A stretch of 64,000 bases of DNA, from contig NZ_CP095096.1 of assembly GCF_025561445.1 (NCBI RefSeq), positions 1,405,822 to 1,469,821 on the forward strand, in the 5' to 3' direction. The notes under the pieces were generated by a model. The model had not been told where the DNA came from and did not search any database. It was given only the letters and a program-made list of their open reading frames with translations. Each line of letters starts with the position of its first letter. Positions within the stretch are counted from its first letter, which is position 1. Source of the DNA: Staphylococcus sp. IVB6181. Lineage in GTDB: Bacteria > Bacillota > Bacilli > Staphylococcales > Staphylococcaceae. Of this stretch, positions 1 through 8,643 are shown one piece after another. Both the position numbers and the translations under genes were made by a program.

Positions 1-648
1 ATTGATAAAAGAGGCAAATGGCTTTATGTAGAAACAAAAGACGGCAAAGATAAAGGTTGGGTTGCCGGCTGGCATACGGATTTAGATATTCCTCCGGATA
101 ATGATCCGAATGCTAAGCCGTTAAAAGGCAAAGTGATTGTACTGGATCCTGGTCATGGCGGAGGAGACCAGGGTGCTTCCAGTTCAACCAAATATAATTC
201 ACTTGAAAAAGTTTACACCTTGAAAACAGGTTTAGAACTTAAAAAGAAATTAGAACAAGAAGGCGCTAAAGTCAAAATGACAAGAGATAAAGATGAATAC
301 GTCAAATTGAAAGACAGAAATTTCAAAGGCGACGCATTTATCAGCTTACATAATGATGCATTGAAATCACCTGAAGCTAATGGTGTGACAGTATACTGGT
401 TTAAGAAGCAGCAAGAAGACCTTGCGGAAGCTTTGAGCATGAGTATACAGAAAAAAGGATTGTTATCGCCTAAAGGTGCAAGACAAGAAAATTATCAAGT
501 ACTGAGACAGTCGAAACTGCCGGCAGTATTGATTGAATTAGGCTATATCAGCAATCCGACAGATGAAATGATGATTCGCGATAAATTGCACCGACAAGTA
601 TTGGAACAAGCAATTGTTGACGGTCTGCGTATGTACTTTTCATCTTAA
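1..648 (+). CDS. lytH: N-acetylmuramoyl-L-alanine amidase LytH (5' end cut by window)
   Basis: The reading frame is open from base 1, so the gene begins before the window; 215 residues are visible. The first ~30 residues (ending GWVAGWH) look like the end of an SH3b domain. From about residue 43 an Amidase_3 domain follows, with the zinc-ligand signatures DPGHGG, the Glu of NSLEKVY and SLHNDA, and the catalytic Glu in LIELGYISN. Enzymes of this family cut the amide between MurNAc and the stem peptide. The position directly upstream of hisS and the SH3b-amidase order match staphylococcal LytH, a membrane-anchored cell-wall amidase. Its membrane segment would lie outside the window. GTG at 133 is internal to the domain and not a real start. 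Confidence 0.88.
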   Translation: MDKRGKWLYVETKDGKDKGWVAGWHTDLDIPPDNDPNAKPLKGKVIVLDPGHGGGDQGASSSTKYNSLEKVYTLKTGLELKKKLEQEGAKVKMTRDKDEYVKLKDRNFKGDAFISLHNDALKSPEANGVTVYWFKKQQEDLAEALSMSIQKKGLLSPKGARQENYQVLRQSKLPAVLIELGYISNPTDEMMIRDKLHRQVLEQAIVDGLRMYFSS

Positions 649-652
649 ATAG

Positions 653-681
653 TTGCAATCAATGCTAAAAATCGTTATGAT
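653..681 (+). promoter_or_regulatory. Promoter of the hisS T-box leader
   Basis: TTGCAA (653-658) and TATGAT (676-681) are separated by 17 bp, a good SigA-type promoter. It begins 4 bases after the lytH stop, and predicts transcription from about 688 into the hisS T-box leader. Confidence 0.7.
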
Positions 682-687
682 AGTATC

Positions 688-955
688 TGAATAAAATAAT
701 TAAAACCGTTATGATTCTTGAATAGACATTACGAAATGGCAAAAGAGAAATAATCCTTGGCTGAAAGATTATGCAGAGTAAGGGTGTCAATATTGAACAC
801 AAGAAGAGGTGAAGTGCAATACTTGCTGTTGTACTTCCGTAAGACATACGTTAAATGTTTAAAGTGGAGCTGATTTTTTCGGCTCAATTAGGGTGGCAAC
901 ACGGAAAATTCGTCCCTTGTGTGATAGTGATATCATGCAGGGGGTTTTTATTTCT
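688..955 (+). promoter_or_regulatory. T-box leader of hisS (tRNA-His sensing)
   Basis: The leader of hisS carries a T-box core, AGGGTGGCAACACGG at 890-904, followed by a terminator hairpin (about 913-950) ending in a T tract before the hisS Shine-Dalgarno. A CAC histidine codon in the context GAA-CAC-A at 798-800 is the best specifier candidate. T-box leaders let uncharged tRNA stabilise an antiterminator, so synthetase expression rises when the amino acid is short. The core deviates from the usual GGTGGNACCGCG and the bulge reads TGGC, which does not fit a C73 tRNA-His (see findings). The T-box call itself is secure. Confidence 0.85.
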
Positions 956-971
956 AAAAGGAAGTGACGAG

Positions 972-2246
972 ATGATAAATATACCGCGCGGTACACAAGA
1001 TATACTGCCTGATCAAAGCAGAAAATGGAGATATATTGAATCAAAATTAGACGAGTTAATGGAACTTTATAATTATAAAGAAATCCGTACACCGATTTTC
1101 GAAAGCACAGATTTATTTGCGAGAGGTGTCGGCGACTCTACAGATGTCGTTCAAAAAGAAATGTATACATTTAAAGATAAAGGCGACAGAAGTATTACAT
1201 TAAGACCTGAAGGTACAGCTGCAGTTGTGCGTTCATATATTGAAAATAAAATGCAAGGCGACCCGAACCAGCCGATTAAATTGTATTATAACGGACCTAT
1301 GTTCAGATACGAACGTAAACAAAAAGGACGTTATCGCCAATTCAACCAATTCGGTGTAGAAGCGATTGGTGCACAAGACCCAAGTGTTGATGCTGAAATA
1401 CTTGCTATGGTGATGCATATTTATCAATCATTCGGCTTAAAACACTTGAAATTAGTGATTAACAGTGTCGGTGATTTTGAATCACGCAAAGAATACAACC
1501 AAGCATTAATCGAACACTTCGAACCTGTTATCGATACATTCTGCAGTGATTGTCAATCACGTTTGTATACAAATCCAATGCGTATTCTTGACTGTAAAGT
1601 CGATAGAGATAAAGAAGCGGTTAAAACAGCACCGCGTATTACAGAATATCTTAACGAAGAATCTAAAACATATTACGAACAAGTGAAAAGTTATTTAGAT
1701 GAATTAGGCATTCCGTATGTAGAAGATCCAAATCTTGTACGCGGATTAGACTACTATACACACACAGCATTCGAATTGATGATTGATAGTCCAGATTACG
1801 ACGGTGCAATCACAACGTTATGCGGCGGCGGAAGATACAATGGTCTGCTTGAATTGTTAGACGGACCTAAACAAACAGGTATCGGTTTTGCTTTAAGTAT
1901 TGAACGTTTATTGCTTGCACTTGAAGAAGAAGGTATCGAAATCGAAGACGAAGATCATCTTGACTTATTCGTCGTAACAATGGGCGACAAAGCAGATCGC
2001 TATGCCGTTAAATTATTAAACGACTTGCGTCATCACGGTATTAAAGCAGATAAAGACTATTTGAAACGTAAAATCAAAGGTCAAATGAAACAAGCAAACC
2101 GTGTCGGTGCAGAATATACCATTGTTATCGGTGAGCAAGAACTTGAAGATGGAAAAATCGATATTAAACATATGGAAAGCGGCGAAACTGAAAGTATTCA
2201 GTTAACAAATTTAGTATCGTATTTCGAAGAAAAGAAAGCAAAATAA
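972..2246 (+). CDS. hisS: Histidyl-tRNA synthetase
   Basis: Class II synthetase that charges tRNA-His in the cytoplasm. The protein of 424 residues starts MINIPRGTQDILP, the usual N-terminus of HisRS. The histidine-specific motifs LVRGLDYYTHTAFE and GGGRYNGLLE are present, and motif 2 lies around MFRYERKQKGRYRQFNQ. The C-terminal ~95 residues form the anticodon-binding domain. I chose the ATG at 972 because AAGGAAGTGA precedes it by a few bases and it matches family length (about 420). An upstream in-frame ATG at 855 would run through the T-box terminator and is rejected. aspS follows after 15 bases, so the two are co-transcribed. Confidence 0.97.
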   Translation: MINIPRGTQDILPDQSRKWRYIESKLDELMELYNYKEIRTPIFESTDLFARGVGDSTDVVQKEMYTFKDKGDRSITLRPEGTAAVVRSYIENKMQGDPNQPIKLYYNGPMFRYERKQKGRYRQFNQFGVEAIGAQDPSVDAEILAMVMHIYQSFGLKHLKLVINSVGDFESRKEYNQALIEHFEPVIDTFCSDCQSRLYTNPMRILDCKVDRDKEAVKTAPRITEYLNEESKTYYEQVKSYLDELGIPYVEDPNLVRGLDYYTHTAFELMIDSPDYDGAITTLCGGGRYNGLLELLDGPKQTGIGFALSIERLLLALEEEGIEIEDEDHLDLFVVTMGDKADRYAVKLLNDLRHHGIKADKDYLKRKIKGQMKQANRVGAEYTIVIGEQELEDGKIDIKHMESGETESIQLTNLVSYFEEKKAK

Positions 2247-2261
2247 GAGGAGAGTATGAAA

Positions 2262-4028
2262 ATGAGTAAAAGAACAACTTATTGTGGTCTTGTAACTGAA
2301 GACTTTTTAGGACAGCACGTAACATTGAAAGGATGGGTGCATAACCGCAGAGACTTAGGCGGATTGATTTTCGTAGACTTGCGTGACCGCGAAGGTTATG
2401 TACAAATCGTATTCAACCCTGATTTTTCTAAAGAAGCATTAGAAATTGCAGAATCTATCCGTTCAGAATATGTCATCGAAGTTGAAGGTACTGTCACTAA
2501 GCGTGATCCTGAAACAGTCAATAATAAAATCAAAACAGGTAATGTTGAAGTGCAAGTAGATAAAATCAACATTATCAATAAAGCACAAACACCTCCGTTT
2601 TCAATCAACGATGATTCACAACAAGTTGACGAAAATATTCGTTTGAAATATCGTTATTTAGATTTAAGAAGACAAGAGTTGGCGCAAACAATCAAAATGC
2701 GTCACCATATTACACGTTCAATTCATGAATATCTTGATAACGAAGGTTTCTTAGATATTGAAACACCATTCTTAACAAAATCAACACCTGAAGGTGCTCG
2801 CGACTACTTAGTTCCTTCTCGTGTGCATGAAGGAAAATTCTATGCCTTGCCGCAATCTCCGCAATTATTCAAACAATTATTGATGATCAGCGGATTCGAC
2901 AAATACTATCAAATCGTTAAATGTTTCCGTGACGAAGACTTGCGTGCAGACAGACAGCCGGAATTTACACAAGTCGATATCGAAATGAGTTTCGTGGATC
3001 AAGAAGATGTTATGGAAATGGGCGAAGACATGCTTAAAAAAGTCGTAAAAGACGTGAAAGGCATCGAATTGACTGAACAATTCCCACGCATGACTTATGC
3101 AGAAGCAATGGCACGTTACGGTTCTGATAAACCAGATACACGTTTCGATATGGAATTATTAGATGTATCCGAACTTGGTCAAACAATGGACTTCAAAGTT
3201 TTCAAAGATACAGTTGAAAAAGGCGGAGAAGTTAAAGCCTTGGTAGCAGAAGGTGCTTCAGACAAATATACACGTAAAGACATTGATAAATTAACAGAAT
3301 TTGTTAATATCTACGGTGCTAAAGGACTAGCATGGGTTAAAGTTGTTGAAGACGGCTTAAGCGGCCCAATTGCAAGATTCTTCGAAGATGCAGATGTTGA
3401 AAAATTAAAATCATTAACAGGCGCAAAAGCAGGGGATTTAGTATTATTCGTTGCTGACAAACCAAGTGTTGTAGCACAAAGTTTAGGTGCATTGCGTGTG
3501 AAACTTGCACATGAGTTAGGTTTAATCGACGAAGACAAATTAAACTTCTTATGGGTAACAGATTGGCCGTTATTAGAATATGACGAAGATGAAAAACGTT
3601 ATGTGGCAGCACACCATCCATTCACATCTCCTAAAGATGAAGACTTGGAAAAATTAGACTCAGAACCAGAAAATGCTCAAGCAAAAGCATATGATATCGT
3701 ATTAAACGGTTATGAACTTGGCGGCGGTTCAATCAGAATTCATAACGGCGACATTCAATCTAAAATGTTTGAAGTGCTTGGATTCACAAAAGAAGAAGCA
3801 CAAGATCAATTCGGCTTCTTGCTTGATGCATTCAAATATGGTGCACCGCCACATGGCGGTATCGCATTAGGTTTAGACCGTTTTGTAATGTTATTGACAG
3901 GACGTACAAACTTGCGCGACACAATCGCATTCCCTAAAACAGCATCAGCTGTATCATTAATGACACAAGCACCAAGTGAAGTATCTGACAAACAACTTGA
4001 AGAGTTAGCCTTACGTATTCGTCACTAA
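2262..4028 (+). CDS. aspS: Aspartyl-tRNA synthetase
   Basis: Charges tRNA-Asp. The 588-residue protein has an N-terminal OB-fold anticodon domain ([19 protein letters not shown], residues ~25-45), a class II catalytic core ([19 protein letters not shown] for motif 2, [13 protein letters not shown] for motif 3) and the bacterial GAD insertion between them, about residues 290-420. Two in-frame ATGs (2256 and 2262) compete; GAGGAGAG at 2247-2254 is well spaced only for 2262, and MSKRTTYCG is the usual staphylococcal start. It forms an operon with hisS under the His T-box. No terminator hairpin is obvious before the 6S RNA promoter. Confidence 0.97.
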   Translation: MSKRTTYCGLVTEDFLGQHVTLKGWVHNRRDLGGLIFVDLRDREGYVQIVFNPDFSKEALEIAESIRSEYVIEVEGTVTKRDPETVNNKIKTGNVEVQVDKINIINKAQTPPFSINDDSQQVDENIRLKYRYLDLRRQELAQTIKMRHHITRSIHEYLDNEGFLDIETPFLTKSTPEGARDYLVPSRVHEGKFYALPQSPQLFKQLLMISGFDKYYQIVKCFRDEDLRADRQPEFTQVDIEMSFVDQEDVMEMGEDMLKKVVKDVKGIELTEQFPRMTYAEAMARYGSDKPDTRFDMELLDVSELGQTMDFKVFKDTVEKGGEVKALVAEGASDKYTRKDIDKLTEFVNIYGAKGLAWVKVVEDGLSGPIARFFEDADVEKLKSLTGAKAGDLVLFVADKPSVVAQSLGALRVKLAHELGLIDEDKLNFLWVTDWPLLEYDEDEKRYVAAHHPFTSPKDEDLEKLDSEPENAQAKAYDIVLNGYELGGGSIRIHNGDIQSKMFEVLGFTKEEAQDQFGFLLDAFKYGAPPHGGIALGLDRFVMLLTGRTNLRDTIAFPKTASAVSLMTQAPSEVSDKQLEELALRIRH

Positions 4029-4059
4029 TAAAATATTTCCATTTCAATGGCTTTTAAAT

Positions 4060-4087
4060 TTGCAAATTGGAAATAATGTGGTAATAT
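4060..4087 (+). promoter_or_regulatory. Promoter of 6S RNA
   Basis: TTGCAA (4060-4065), 16 bp spacer, TAATAT (4082-4087) with a TG at -14/-15 (extended -10). The predicted start near 4094 agrees with the 5' pairing end of the 6S RNA. Confidence 0.55.
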
Positions 4088-4094
4088 TTAATTA

Positions 4095-4324
4095 TAAGAT
4101 AGTCGTCTGAAATACTCGTAGTTTGCTGTATGTATTTTGACCTAACACTCTTTGATCAGGGAGCCCAATAGGTTTTCTTGCAGCGCACACGCCTCTAAAG
4201 GAGGACGTGCAAAACAAGAAACAGGGCACCCACCTGTAATTAGCAGGCCAAAATGATCAAGCGCTAACAACTACGGTACAACGGATTCTATCGTACGTAG
4301 GACTTCGGTCCTGCGTATTTTTTT
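4095..4324 (+). ncRNA. ssrS: 6S RNA
   Basis: No protein is encoded between aspS and tcdA. The region folds as a long closed rod typical of 6S RNA: GATAG at 4099-4103 pairs with CTATC at 4288-4292, and CGTAGTT near 4118 pairs with AACTACG near 4269, closing a large central bubble. A strong terminator follows: a hairpin at 4294-4317 (TACGTAGGAC, TTCG loop, GTCCTGCGTA) with eight or more T. 6S RNA binds the housekeeping RNA polymerase holoenzyme as a promoter mimic in stationary phase. The location downstream of aspS is the known staphylococcal site. Exact ends are inferred from pairing. Confidence 0.85.
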
Positions 4325-4325
4325 T
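4294..4325 (+). terminator. Terminator of 6S RNA
   Basis: Ten-pair stem with a TTCG tetraloop (one G-U pair), followed by an uninterrupted T run. Confidence 0.9.
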
Positions 4326-4419
4326 ATAAAAGTTTAGAAAATGTTAAGAAATGAACTTGCAAAAGTTTGTTATAATGGTTCAATGTTAGTTAAGTAATAC
4401 AAAAGGAGTAAGAAGTAGA

Positions 4420-5217
4420 ATGAAGCATCAATTTTCACGTAATGAATTGGCTTATGGTAAAGAAGGACTGGATTTATTAAAAGAACAAACAGTTGCTGTT
4501 TTAGGCGTTGGGGGTGTTGGTTCTTTTGCTGCTGAAGCATTAGCAAGAACAAATATCGGCCATATCATTTTGATCGATAAAGATGATGTCGATATCACAA
4601 ATGTTAACCGTCAGCTGCATGCATTGACGACAACAATCGGCCAAAGCAAAGTATCATTAATGGAAGAACGTATTAAGTTGATTAACCCAGATTGTAAAGT
4701 GACTTCATTACATATGTTCTATAACGAAGATACATATGAAGCGCTGTTCAATGACTATGATATTGACTATATCATTGATGCAAGCGATACAATTATTTAC
4801 AAAGTTCACTTAATGGAAGAATGCTTAAAACGTGGTATCAAATTGATTTCTAGTATGGGTGCTGCAAATAAGACAGATCCTACACGCTTCCAAATTGCAG
4901 ATATTTCAAAAACACATACAGATCCGATTGCGAAAATCATTAGACAAAAGCTGAAAAAAGACGGGATTAAAAAGGGCGTACCTGTAGTATTCTCTGATGA
5001 AAGTCCGATTGTAATCAGAGAAGATGTGAAGGAAACTGTAGGCGATAAAAATGCGGCAACAAGAAAAGGACAAATACCGCCATCATCAAATGCTTTTGTA
5101 CCAAGTGTGGTAGGTTTGATTTGTGCAAGTTATGTCATTAATGACGTACTTAAAGATATTCCTGTAACACGAATTAAAGACGGCAAACAAAAATATAAGG
5201 CTGATAAAGAATCGTAA
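4420..5217 (+). CDS. tcdA: tRNA threonylcarbamoyladenosine dehydratase (cyclises t6A to ct6A)
   Basis: ThiF/MoeB/E1-like ATP-dependent enzyme that cyclises t6A at position 37 of ANN-decoding tRNAs. The 265-residue protein shows the nucleotide-binding glycine motif GVGGVGS at residues 29-35 and the E1-type DVDITNVNRQ that follows the second strand. AAAAGGAGT lies upstream of the ATG. An extended -10 (TGT-TATAAT, -10 at 4371-4376) gives it its own promoter after 6S RNA. It converges with rarA. MoeB/ThiF-type sulfur-carrier activation is a possible alternative, but the N-terminus, length and context fit TcdA (YrvM). Confidence 0.9.
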   Translation: MKHQFSRNELAYGKEGLDLLKEQTVAVLGVGGVGSFAAEALARTNIGHIILIDKDDVDITNVNRQLHALTTTIGQSKVSLMEERIKLINPDCKVTSLHMFYNEDTYEALFNDYDIDYIIDASDTIIYKVHLMEECLKRGIKLISSMGAANKTDPTRFQIADISKTHTDPIAKIIRQKLKKDGIKKGVPVVFSDESPIVIREDVKETVGDKNAATRKGQIPPSSNAFVPSVVGLICASYVINDVLKDIPVTRIKDGKQKYKADKES

Positions 5218-5233
5218 TCATGTATTACGATTC
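5209..5233. terminator. Hairpin between convergent tcdA and rarA
   Basis: Perfect 10-pair inverted repeat GAATCGTAAT / ATTACGATTC with a 5-base loop; its left arm overlaps the tcdA stop region. Neither side has a good T tract, so it may act as a weak bidirectional terminator or as a 3'-end stabiliser. Confidence 0.4.
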
Positions 5234-5247
5234 TGATATCAACCTGT

Positions 5248-6528
5248 TTAAGATTTGTGTTGTTGTTTGGAAATATTATCATAGATTTGTTTGAATTGCT
5301 GCTCAGCTTTTGAAGTTGTTTTCGGCTTATAATAATGTTTGTTTTTAAGTTTATCCGGCAAGTACTGCTGCGGAATAAAACCATTTTCTGAGTTGTGCGG
5401 ATATTGATAGCCGATGGCACGTCCAAGCTCTTTAGCACCGGCATAATGACCATCTTTAAGATGGCTTGGAATTTGTCCGACATGTCCCTTTTTAATGTCA
5501 GATAATGCCGCATCGATGGCCGTAATACCTGAATTTGATTTCGGTGACAAGCATAATTCGATCACTGCTTGGCTTAACGGAATACGTGCTTCAGGAAAGC
5601 CTAAGCGTTCAGCAGATTCAATCGCAGCAAGTGTTCTTTGTCCTGCACCAGGTGAAGCTAATCCGACATCTTCATAACTGATAACAAGCAATCGTCTTGC
5701 GATAGTCGGCAAATCACCGGCTTCTATCAATCTGGCTAAATAATGAAGCGCTGCATCAGTATCGCTGCCGCGAATCGACTTTTGAAATGCACTCATGACA
5801 TCATAATGCATATCGCCGTCTTTGTCTGAGACAAAGCTGCCTTTTTGCATACAGTCTTTCGCATCTTCAAGCGTGACATGGATGGTACCATCCTCTTGCG
5901 GTTTTGCGCTCAGCACAGCGAGTTCCAAAGCATTCAATGCACTGCGGACATCGCCATGACTTTGTGTTGAGAAGTACAACATAGCATCTTCATCCAGTTC
6001 AGCATTGTATTTTGCTAAACCTCTGTCTTCTTCAGAAAGTGCACGTTCTAATGCAATCTTGACATCATTTTCATCTAAAGGATAGAGTTCGAAAATCTGT
6101 GCACGAGAACGTATCGCTGGATTGATTGCATGATAAGGATTTGATGTTGTTGCGCCGATTAAGACAATTTTGCCGTTCTCTAAATGCGGCAGCAAGAAAT
6201 CTTGTTTAGCTTTGTCTAAGCGATGAATCTCATCTAATAACAAGATGACTTGACCAGACATTTTCGCTTCTTCAACAACCATTTGCATGTCTTTCTTAGT
6301 ATTAGTAACAGCGTTTAACTGTCTGAATTTATATTCAGTTGAGCCTGCTATTGCTTTAGCAATACTCGTCTTTCCAATACCAGGCGGTCCATAGAATATC
6401 ATAGAAGTTAAACGTTTGGATTCAACCATTCTTCTAATGATTCCTTTTGGACCCACCAAGTGTTGTTGTGATATGATTTCATCTAGGTTTTGCGGACGCA
6501 TTCTAGATGCTAAAGGTTCATTATTCAA
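5248..6528 (-). CDS. rarA: Replication-associated recombination protein A (AAA+ ATPase)
   Basis: RarA/MgsA family clamp-loader-like AAA+ ATPase acting at stalled replication forks. The 426-residue protein has Walker A GPPGIGKTS (about residue 47), Walker B LLLDEIHR, sensor 1 IGATTSNPY and an arginine-finger region AIRSRAQIF, then the MgsA C-terminal oligomerisation domain (YEDVGLASP, SHLKDGHY, GYQYPH). Translation seems to start at TTG (6528-6526), giving MNNEPLASRMRP, with AAAGGTG upstream. It is divergent from cymR. Confidence 0.93.
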   Translation of the reverse strand: MNNEPLASRMRPQNLDEIISQQHLVGPKGIIRRMVESKRLTSMIFYGPPGIGKTSIAKAIAGSTEYKFRQLNAVTNTKKDMQMVVEEAKMSGQVILLLDEIHRLDKAKQDFLLPHLENGKIVLIGATTSNPYHAINPAIRSRAQIFELYPLDENDVKIALERALSEEDRGLAKYNAELDEDAMLYFSTQSHGDVRSALNALELAVLSAKPQEDGTIHVTLEDAKDCMQKGSFVSDKDGDMHYDVMSAFQKSIRGSDTDAALHYLARLIEAGDLPTIARRLLVISYEDVGLASPGAGQRTLAAIESAERLGFPEARIPLSQAVIELCLSPKSNSGITAIDAALSDIKKGHVGQIPSHLKDGHYAGAKELGRAIGYQYPHNSENGFIPQQYLPDKLKNKHYYKPKTTSKAEQQFKQIYDNISKQQHKS

Positions 6529-6572
6529 TATTGAGTCACACCTTTCTATTACTATATTAACGTAAAAAATGC

Positions 6573-6578
6573 TAGAAT
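6573..6578 (+). promoter_or_regulatory. Extended -10 promoter of cymR
   Basis: TGC-TAGAAT places an extended -10 at 6573-6578, 37 bases before the cymR start. The -35 region (TACTAT) is poor. Confidence 0.5.
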
Positions 6579-6614
6579 TGAATAAAACAAAATCGGATTA
6601 AGCGAGGTAATAAA

Positions 6615-7034
6615 ATGAAAATTTCTACAAAAGGGAGATACGGCTTAACCTTGATGATTTCTCTTGCTAAGAGAGAAGGGCAAGGTTGCGTATCGTTAAA
6701 AACAATTGCAGAAGAAAATAATCTTAGTGATCTATACTTAGAACAATTAGTGGGGCCGTTAAGAAATGCGGGATTGATTCGAAGTGTACGTGGTGCTAAA
6801 GGTGGATACCAACTTCGTGTTCCAGCTGATGAAATCAAAGCTGGTGACATTATTCGACTCCTAGAAGGTCCGATTTCCTTTGTCGAAAGTATAGATTCAG
6901 AACCGCCAGCGCAAAAAGAACTATGGCTGCGCATGAGAGATGCGGTAAGAGAAGTGCTCGATGGTACAACATTAAAATATCTTGCTGAGTTTAAAGACAA
7001 TGATAAACTTAATAACTACATGTTCTACATTTAA
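6615..7034 (+). CDS. cymR: Rrf2-family regulator CymR, repressor of cysteine metabolism
   Basis: Winged-helix repressor of sulfur and cysteine uptake genes that works in complex with O-acetylserine thiol-lyase CysK. The 139-residue protein begins MKISTKGRYGLTLM and carries the helix-turn-helix and wing (LSDLYLEQLVGPLRNAG, SVRGAKGGYQL). It lacks the three-cysteine Fe-S cluster loop of IscR and has a single cysteine, Cys25, the residue used for redox sensing in S. aureus CymR. The C-terminal MFYI matches the staphylococcal protein. It is a single-gene unit with its own terminator. Confidence 0.95.
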   Translation: MKISTKGRYGLTLMISLAKREGQGCVSLKTIAEENNLSDLYLEQLVGPLRNAGLIRSVRGAKGGYQLRVPADEIKAGDIIRLLEGPISFVESIDSEPPAQKELWLRMRDAVREVLDGTTLKYLAEFKDNDKLNNYMFYI

Positions 7035-7045
7035 CAAGGACTAGA

Positions 7046-7084
7046 AAAGCAGCTGATACACTTTTGTATTCGGCTGCTTTTTTG
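7046..7084 (+). terminator. Terminator of cymR
   Basis: Inverted repeat AAAGCAGCTGATACA / TGTATTCGGCTGCTTT around a 4-base loop, followed by a T tract, directly after the cymR stop. Confidence 0.9.
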
Positions 7085-7095
7085 CTCTAATTTAT

Positions 7096-7121
7096 GTTTG
7101 CCGACATTTTCATTGTGGTAA
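7096..7121 (+). promoter_or_regulatory. SigB-like promoter of the CsbD-like gene
   Basis: GTTTGC (7096-7101), 14 bp, TGGTAA (7116-7121) resembles the SigB consensus GTTTaa-N12-14-GGGTAT. CsbD proteins are general stress proteins of the SigB regulon, which supports the match, but the -10 deviates. Confidence 0.4.
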
Positions 7122-7164
7122 AACAAAATATAAATCAATTATACTTCGAATGGAGGAATAAATG

Positions 7165-7368
7165 ATGACAAACAAAGGCGAAAGCAAATTAGAACAAGCT
7201 AAAGGTAATGTAAAAGAAACAGTAGGCAACGCTACAAACAACAAAGAATTAGAAAATGAAGGCAAAGCAGATAAAGCTTCAGGCAAAGTCAACGAAAAAG
7301 TTGATGAAGCAGCAGATAAAGCAAAAGACGCTGCTGACAAAGTTAAAGATAAATTAAACGATAAATAA
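7165..7368 (+). CDS. CsbD-family stress protein
   Basis: A 67-residue, highly charged protein without cysteine or tryptophan. The N-terminal half carries the CsbD signature ([15 protein letters not shown], then [14 protein letters not shown]); the C-terminal half is a lysine/alanine/aspartate-rich amphipathic repeat ([16 protein letters not shown]). Two adjacent ATGs are possible (7162, 7165); GGAGGA at 7152-7157 fits the second better. CsbD proteins accumulate under general stress; their biochemical role is unknown. A SigB-like promoter lies upstream. Confidence 0.85.
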   Translation: MTNKGESKLEQAKGNVKETVGNATNNKELENEGKADKASGKVNEKVDEAADKAKDAADKVKDKLNDK

Positions 7369-7387
7369 ATTGTATTATCAACGATAA

Positions 7388-7423
7388 AATGGGTGGAACG
7401 TACAACATTGCGTTCCACCCATT
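7388..7423. terminator. Bidirectional terminator between the CsbD-like gene and the LLM oxidoreductase
   Basis: Perfect 13-pair inverted repeat (AATGGGTGGAACG / CGTTCCACCCATT) with a 10-base loop, between two convergent genes, with AT-rich flanks on both sides. Confidence 0.85.
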
Positions 7424-7450
7424 ATTTATGCCGTTTATTAAATTAAGCGG

Positions 7451-8461
7451 TTATAATTTATTGTTGATTTCAGAGACAACTTTTTGAATACGTTTGAATG
7501 AATCAATTTGTTTATCTTGATCGTAAACATAACTGATTGCCATTAATTCATCAATATCTCCGTAAATATCGATAAAGTTTTCAAGTTGTGCTTTCACTGT
7601 TGCTTCAGAACCGATTAATGAAGATTTTGCTCGGCTTTCTGCCATTTTCAGTTCGTTAGGTGTTAACAGTGATGCTAAATCATCAGTAGGCGGCTGCAGC
7701 GGTTCCATTCTGCCTCTTGCGATACTGACTGCCACTTGTGCTAATGTTGTAGCAAGTTTCTTCGCTTCTTCATCTGTTTCAGCTACAATCGCATTTAAAC
7801 AAACAATCATATAAGGTTTGTCTAATACATCAGATGGCTCGAATAATTCTTTGTAGATTGCCATAGCTTCTCTCATTTGCTGAGGCGCAAAATGACCGGC
7901 AAATACATAAGGCAAGCCCATTCTTGCTGCTAAATGTGCTGAATCTGTAGATGAACCTAATACATATAGCGGTACTTCTTTACCGACAGCCGGATAAGCT
8001 CTCACATAACCTTGCTGATTTTCAGGTCCGAAATATTTTTGAAGCTGTACAACTTCTTCAGGGAATGCAAATACCCCGTTATGCTGATCGCGGCGCAAAG
8101 CGCTAGCTGTCATCATATCTGTACCAGGTGCACGGCCTAGACCCAAATCGACACGGTTAGGGAACATTGTTTCTAATGTTCCGAATTGCTCAGCCACAAC
8201 TAAAGGTGCGTGGTTCGGAAGCATAATACCGCCTGAACCGACACGGATGTTTTGTGTATATTCTAATGTATGCTGAATTAATAACGCTGTTGCTGAACTG
8301 ACTAAATTCGGTGCATTATGATGTTCAGCAATCCAATAGCGTTCAAAGCCGAGTTGATCAAGATTTTGTGCTAAGTCTATCATATTATCAATGGCTTGCT
8401 TTTCATCTTGACCGTCTTTAATCGGCACTAAATTTAAAGCTGATACTTTTATATTACTCAA
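7451..8461 (-). CDS. LLM-class flavin-dependent oxidoreductase (luciferase-like)
   Basis: A 336-residue protein of the bacterial luciferase-like monooxygenase superfamily, a TIM barrel that uses reduced FMN. Visible family features are the N-terminal LGFERYWIAEHHN, GSGGIMLPNHAPL, then EQFGTLETMFPNRVDLGLGRAPG and YVLGSSTDSAHLAARMGLPY. This subgroup (MsnO8/YtmO-like) has unassigned substrates. Translation starts at TTG (8461-8459) behind GAGGAGGTCATTTT. It is monocistronic and converges with the CsbD-like gene. The family call is firm; the substrate is unknown. Confidence 0.9.
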   Translation of the reverse strand: MSNIKVSALNLVPIKDGQDEKQAIDNMIDLAQNLDQLGFERYWIAEHHNAPNLVSSATALLIQHTLEYTQNIRVGSGGIMLPNHAPLVVAEQFGTLETMFPNRVDLGLGRAPGTDMMTASALRRDQHNGVFAFPEEVVQLQKYFGPENQQGYVRAYPAVGKEVPLYVLGSSTDSAHLAARMGLPYVFAGHFAPQQMREAMAIYKELFEPSDVLDKPYMIVCLNAIVAETDEEAKKLATTLAQVAVSIARGRMEPLQPPTDDLASLLTPNELKMAESRAKSSLIGSEATVKAQLENFIDIYGDIDELMAISYVYDQDKQIDSFKRIQKVVSEINNKL

Positions 8462-8552
8462 AAAATGACCTCCTCTTTAAAACTCGTAACTTAATTATAA
8501 CAAGGGCGAAATAGAGAAAGAATTTTATTGCTTAACCACACTTTTTGCATGT

Positions 8553-8558
8553 TATAAT
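8553..8558 (+). promoter_or_regulatory. Promoter of yrvO-mnmA
   Basis: Extended -10 TGT-TATAAT at 8553-8558 with TTGCTT at 8528-8533 (19 bp spacer). Confidence 0.6.
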
Positions 8559-8643
8559 AATTGTTGAACAGAGTACTAGAAAATTTGTAGTGATGGTGCT
8601 AGAATTGGAACATTGATAAAATTGTGAGGAAGTGTCTGACAAA

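Noticed and set aside
855..971. N-terminal extension of HisS starting at ATG 855
   Set aside because: It lies across the T-box core and terminator and has no Shine-Dalgarno; ATG 972 gives the family N-terminus and length.
3311..3621. Long open frames on the opposite strand of aspS, recD2, alaS, lepA and other genes
   Set aside because: They overlap strongly conserved genes, lack ribosome-binding sites and encode no recognisable protein.
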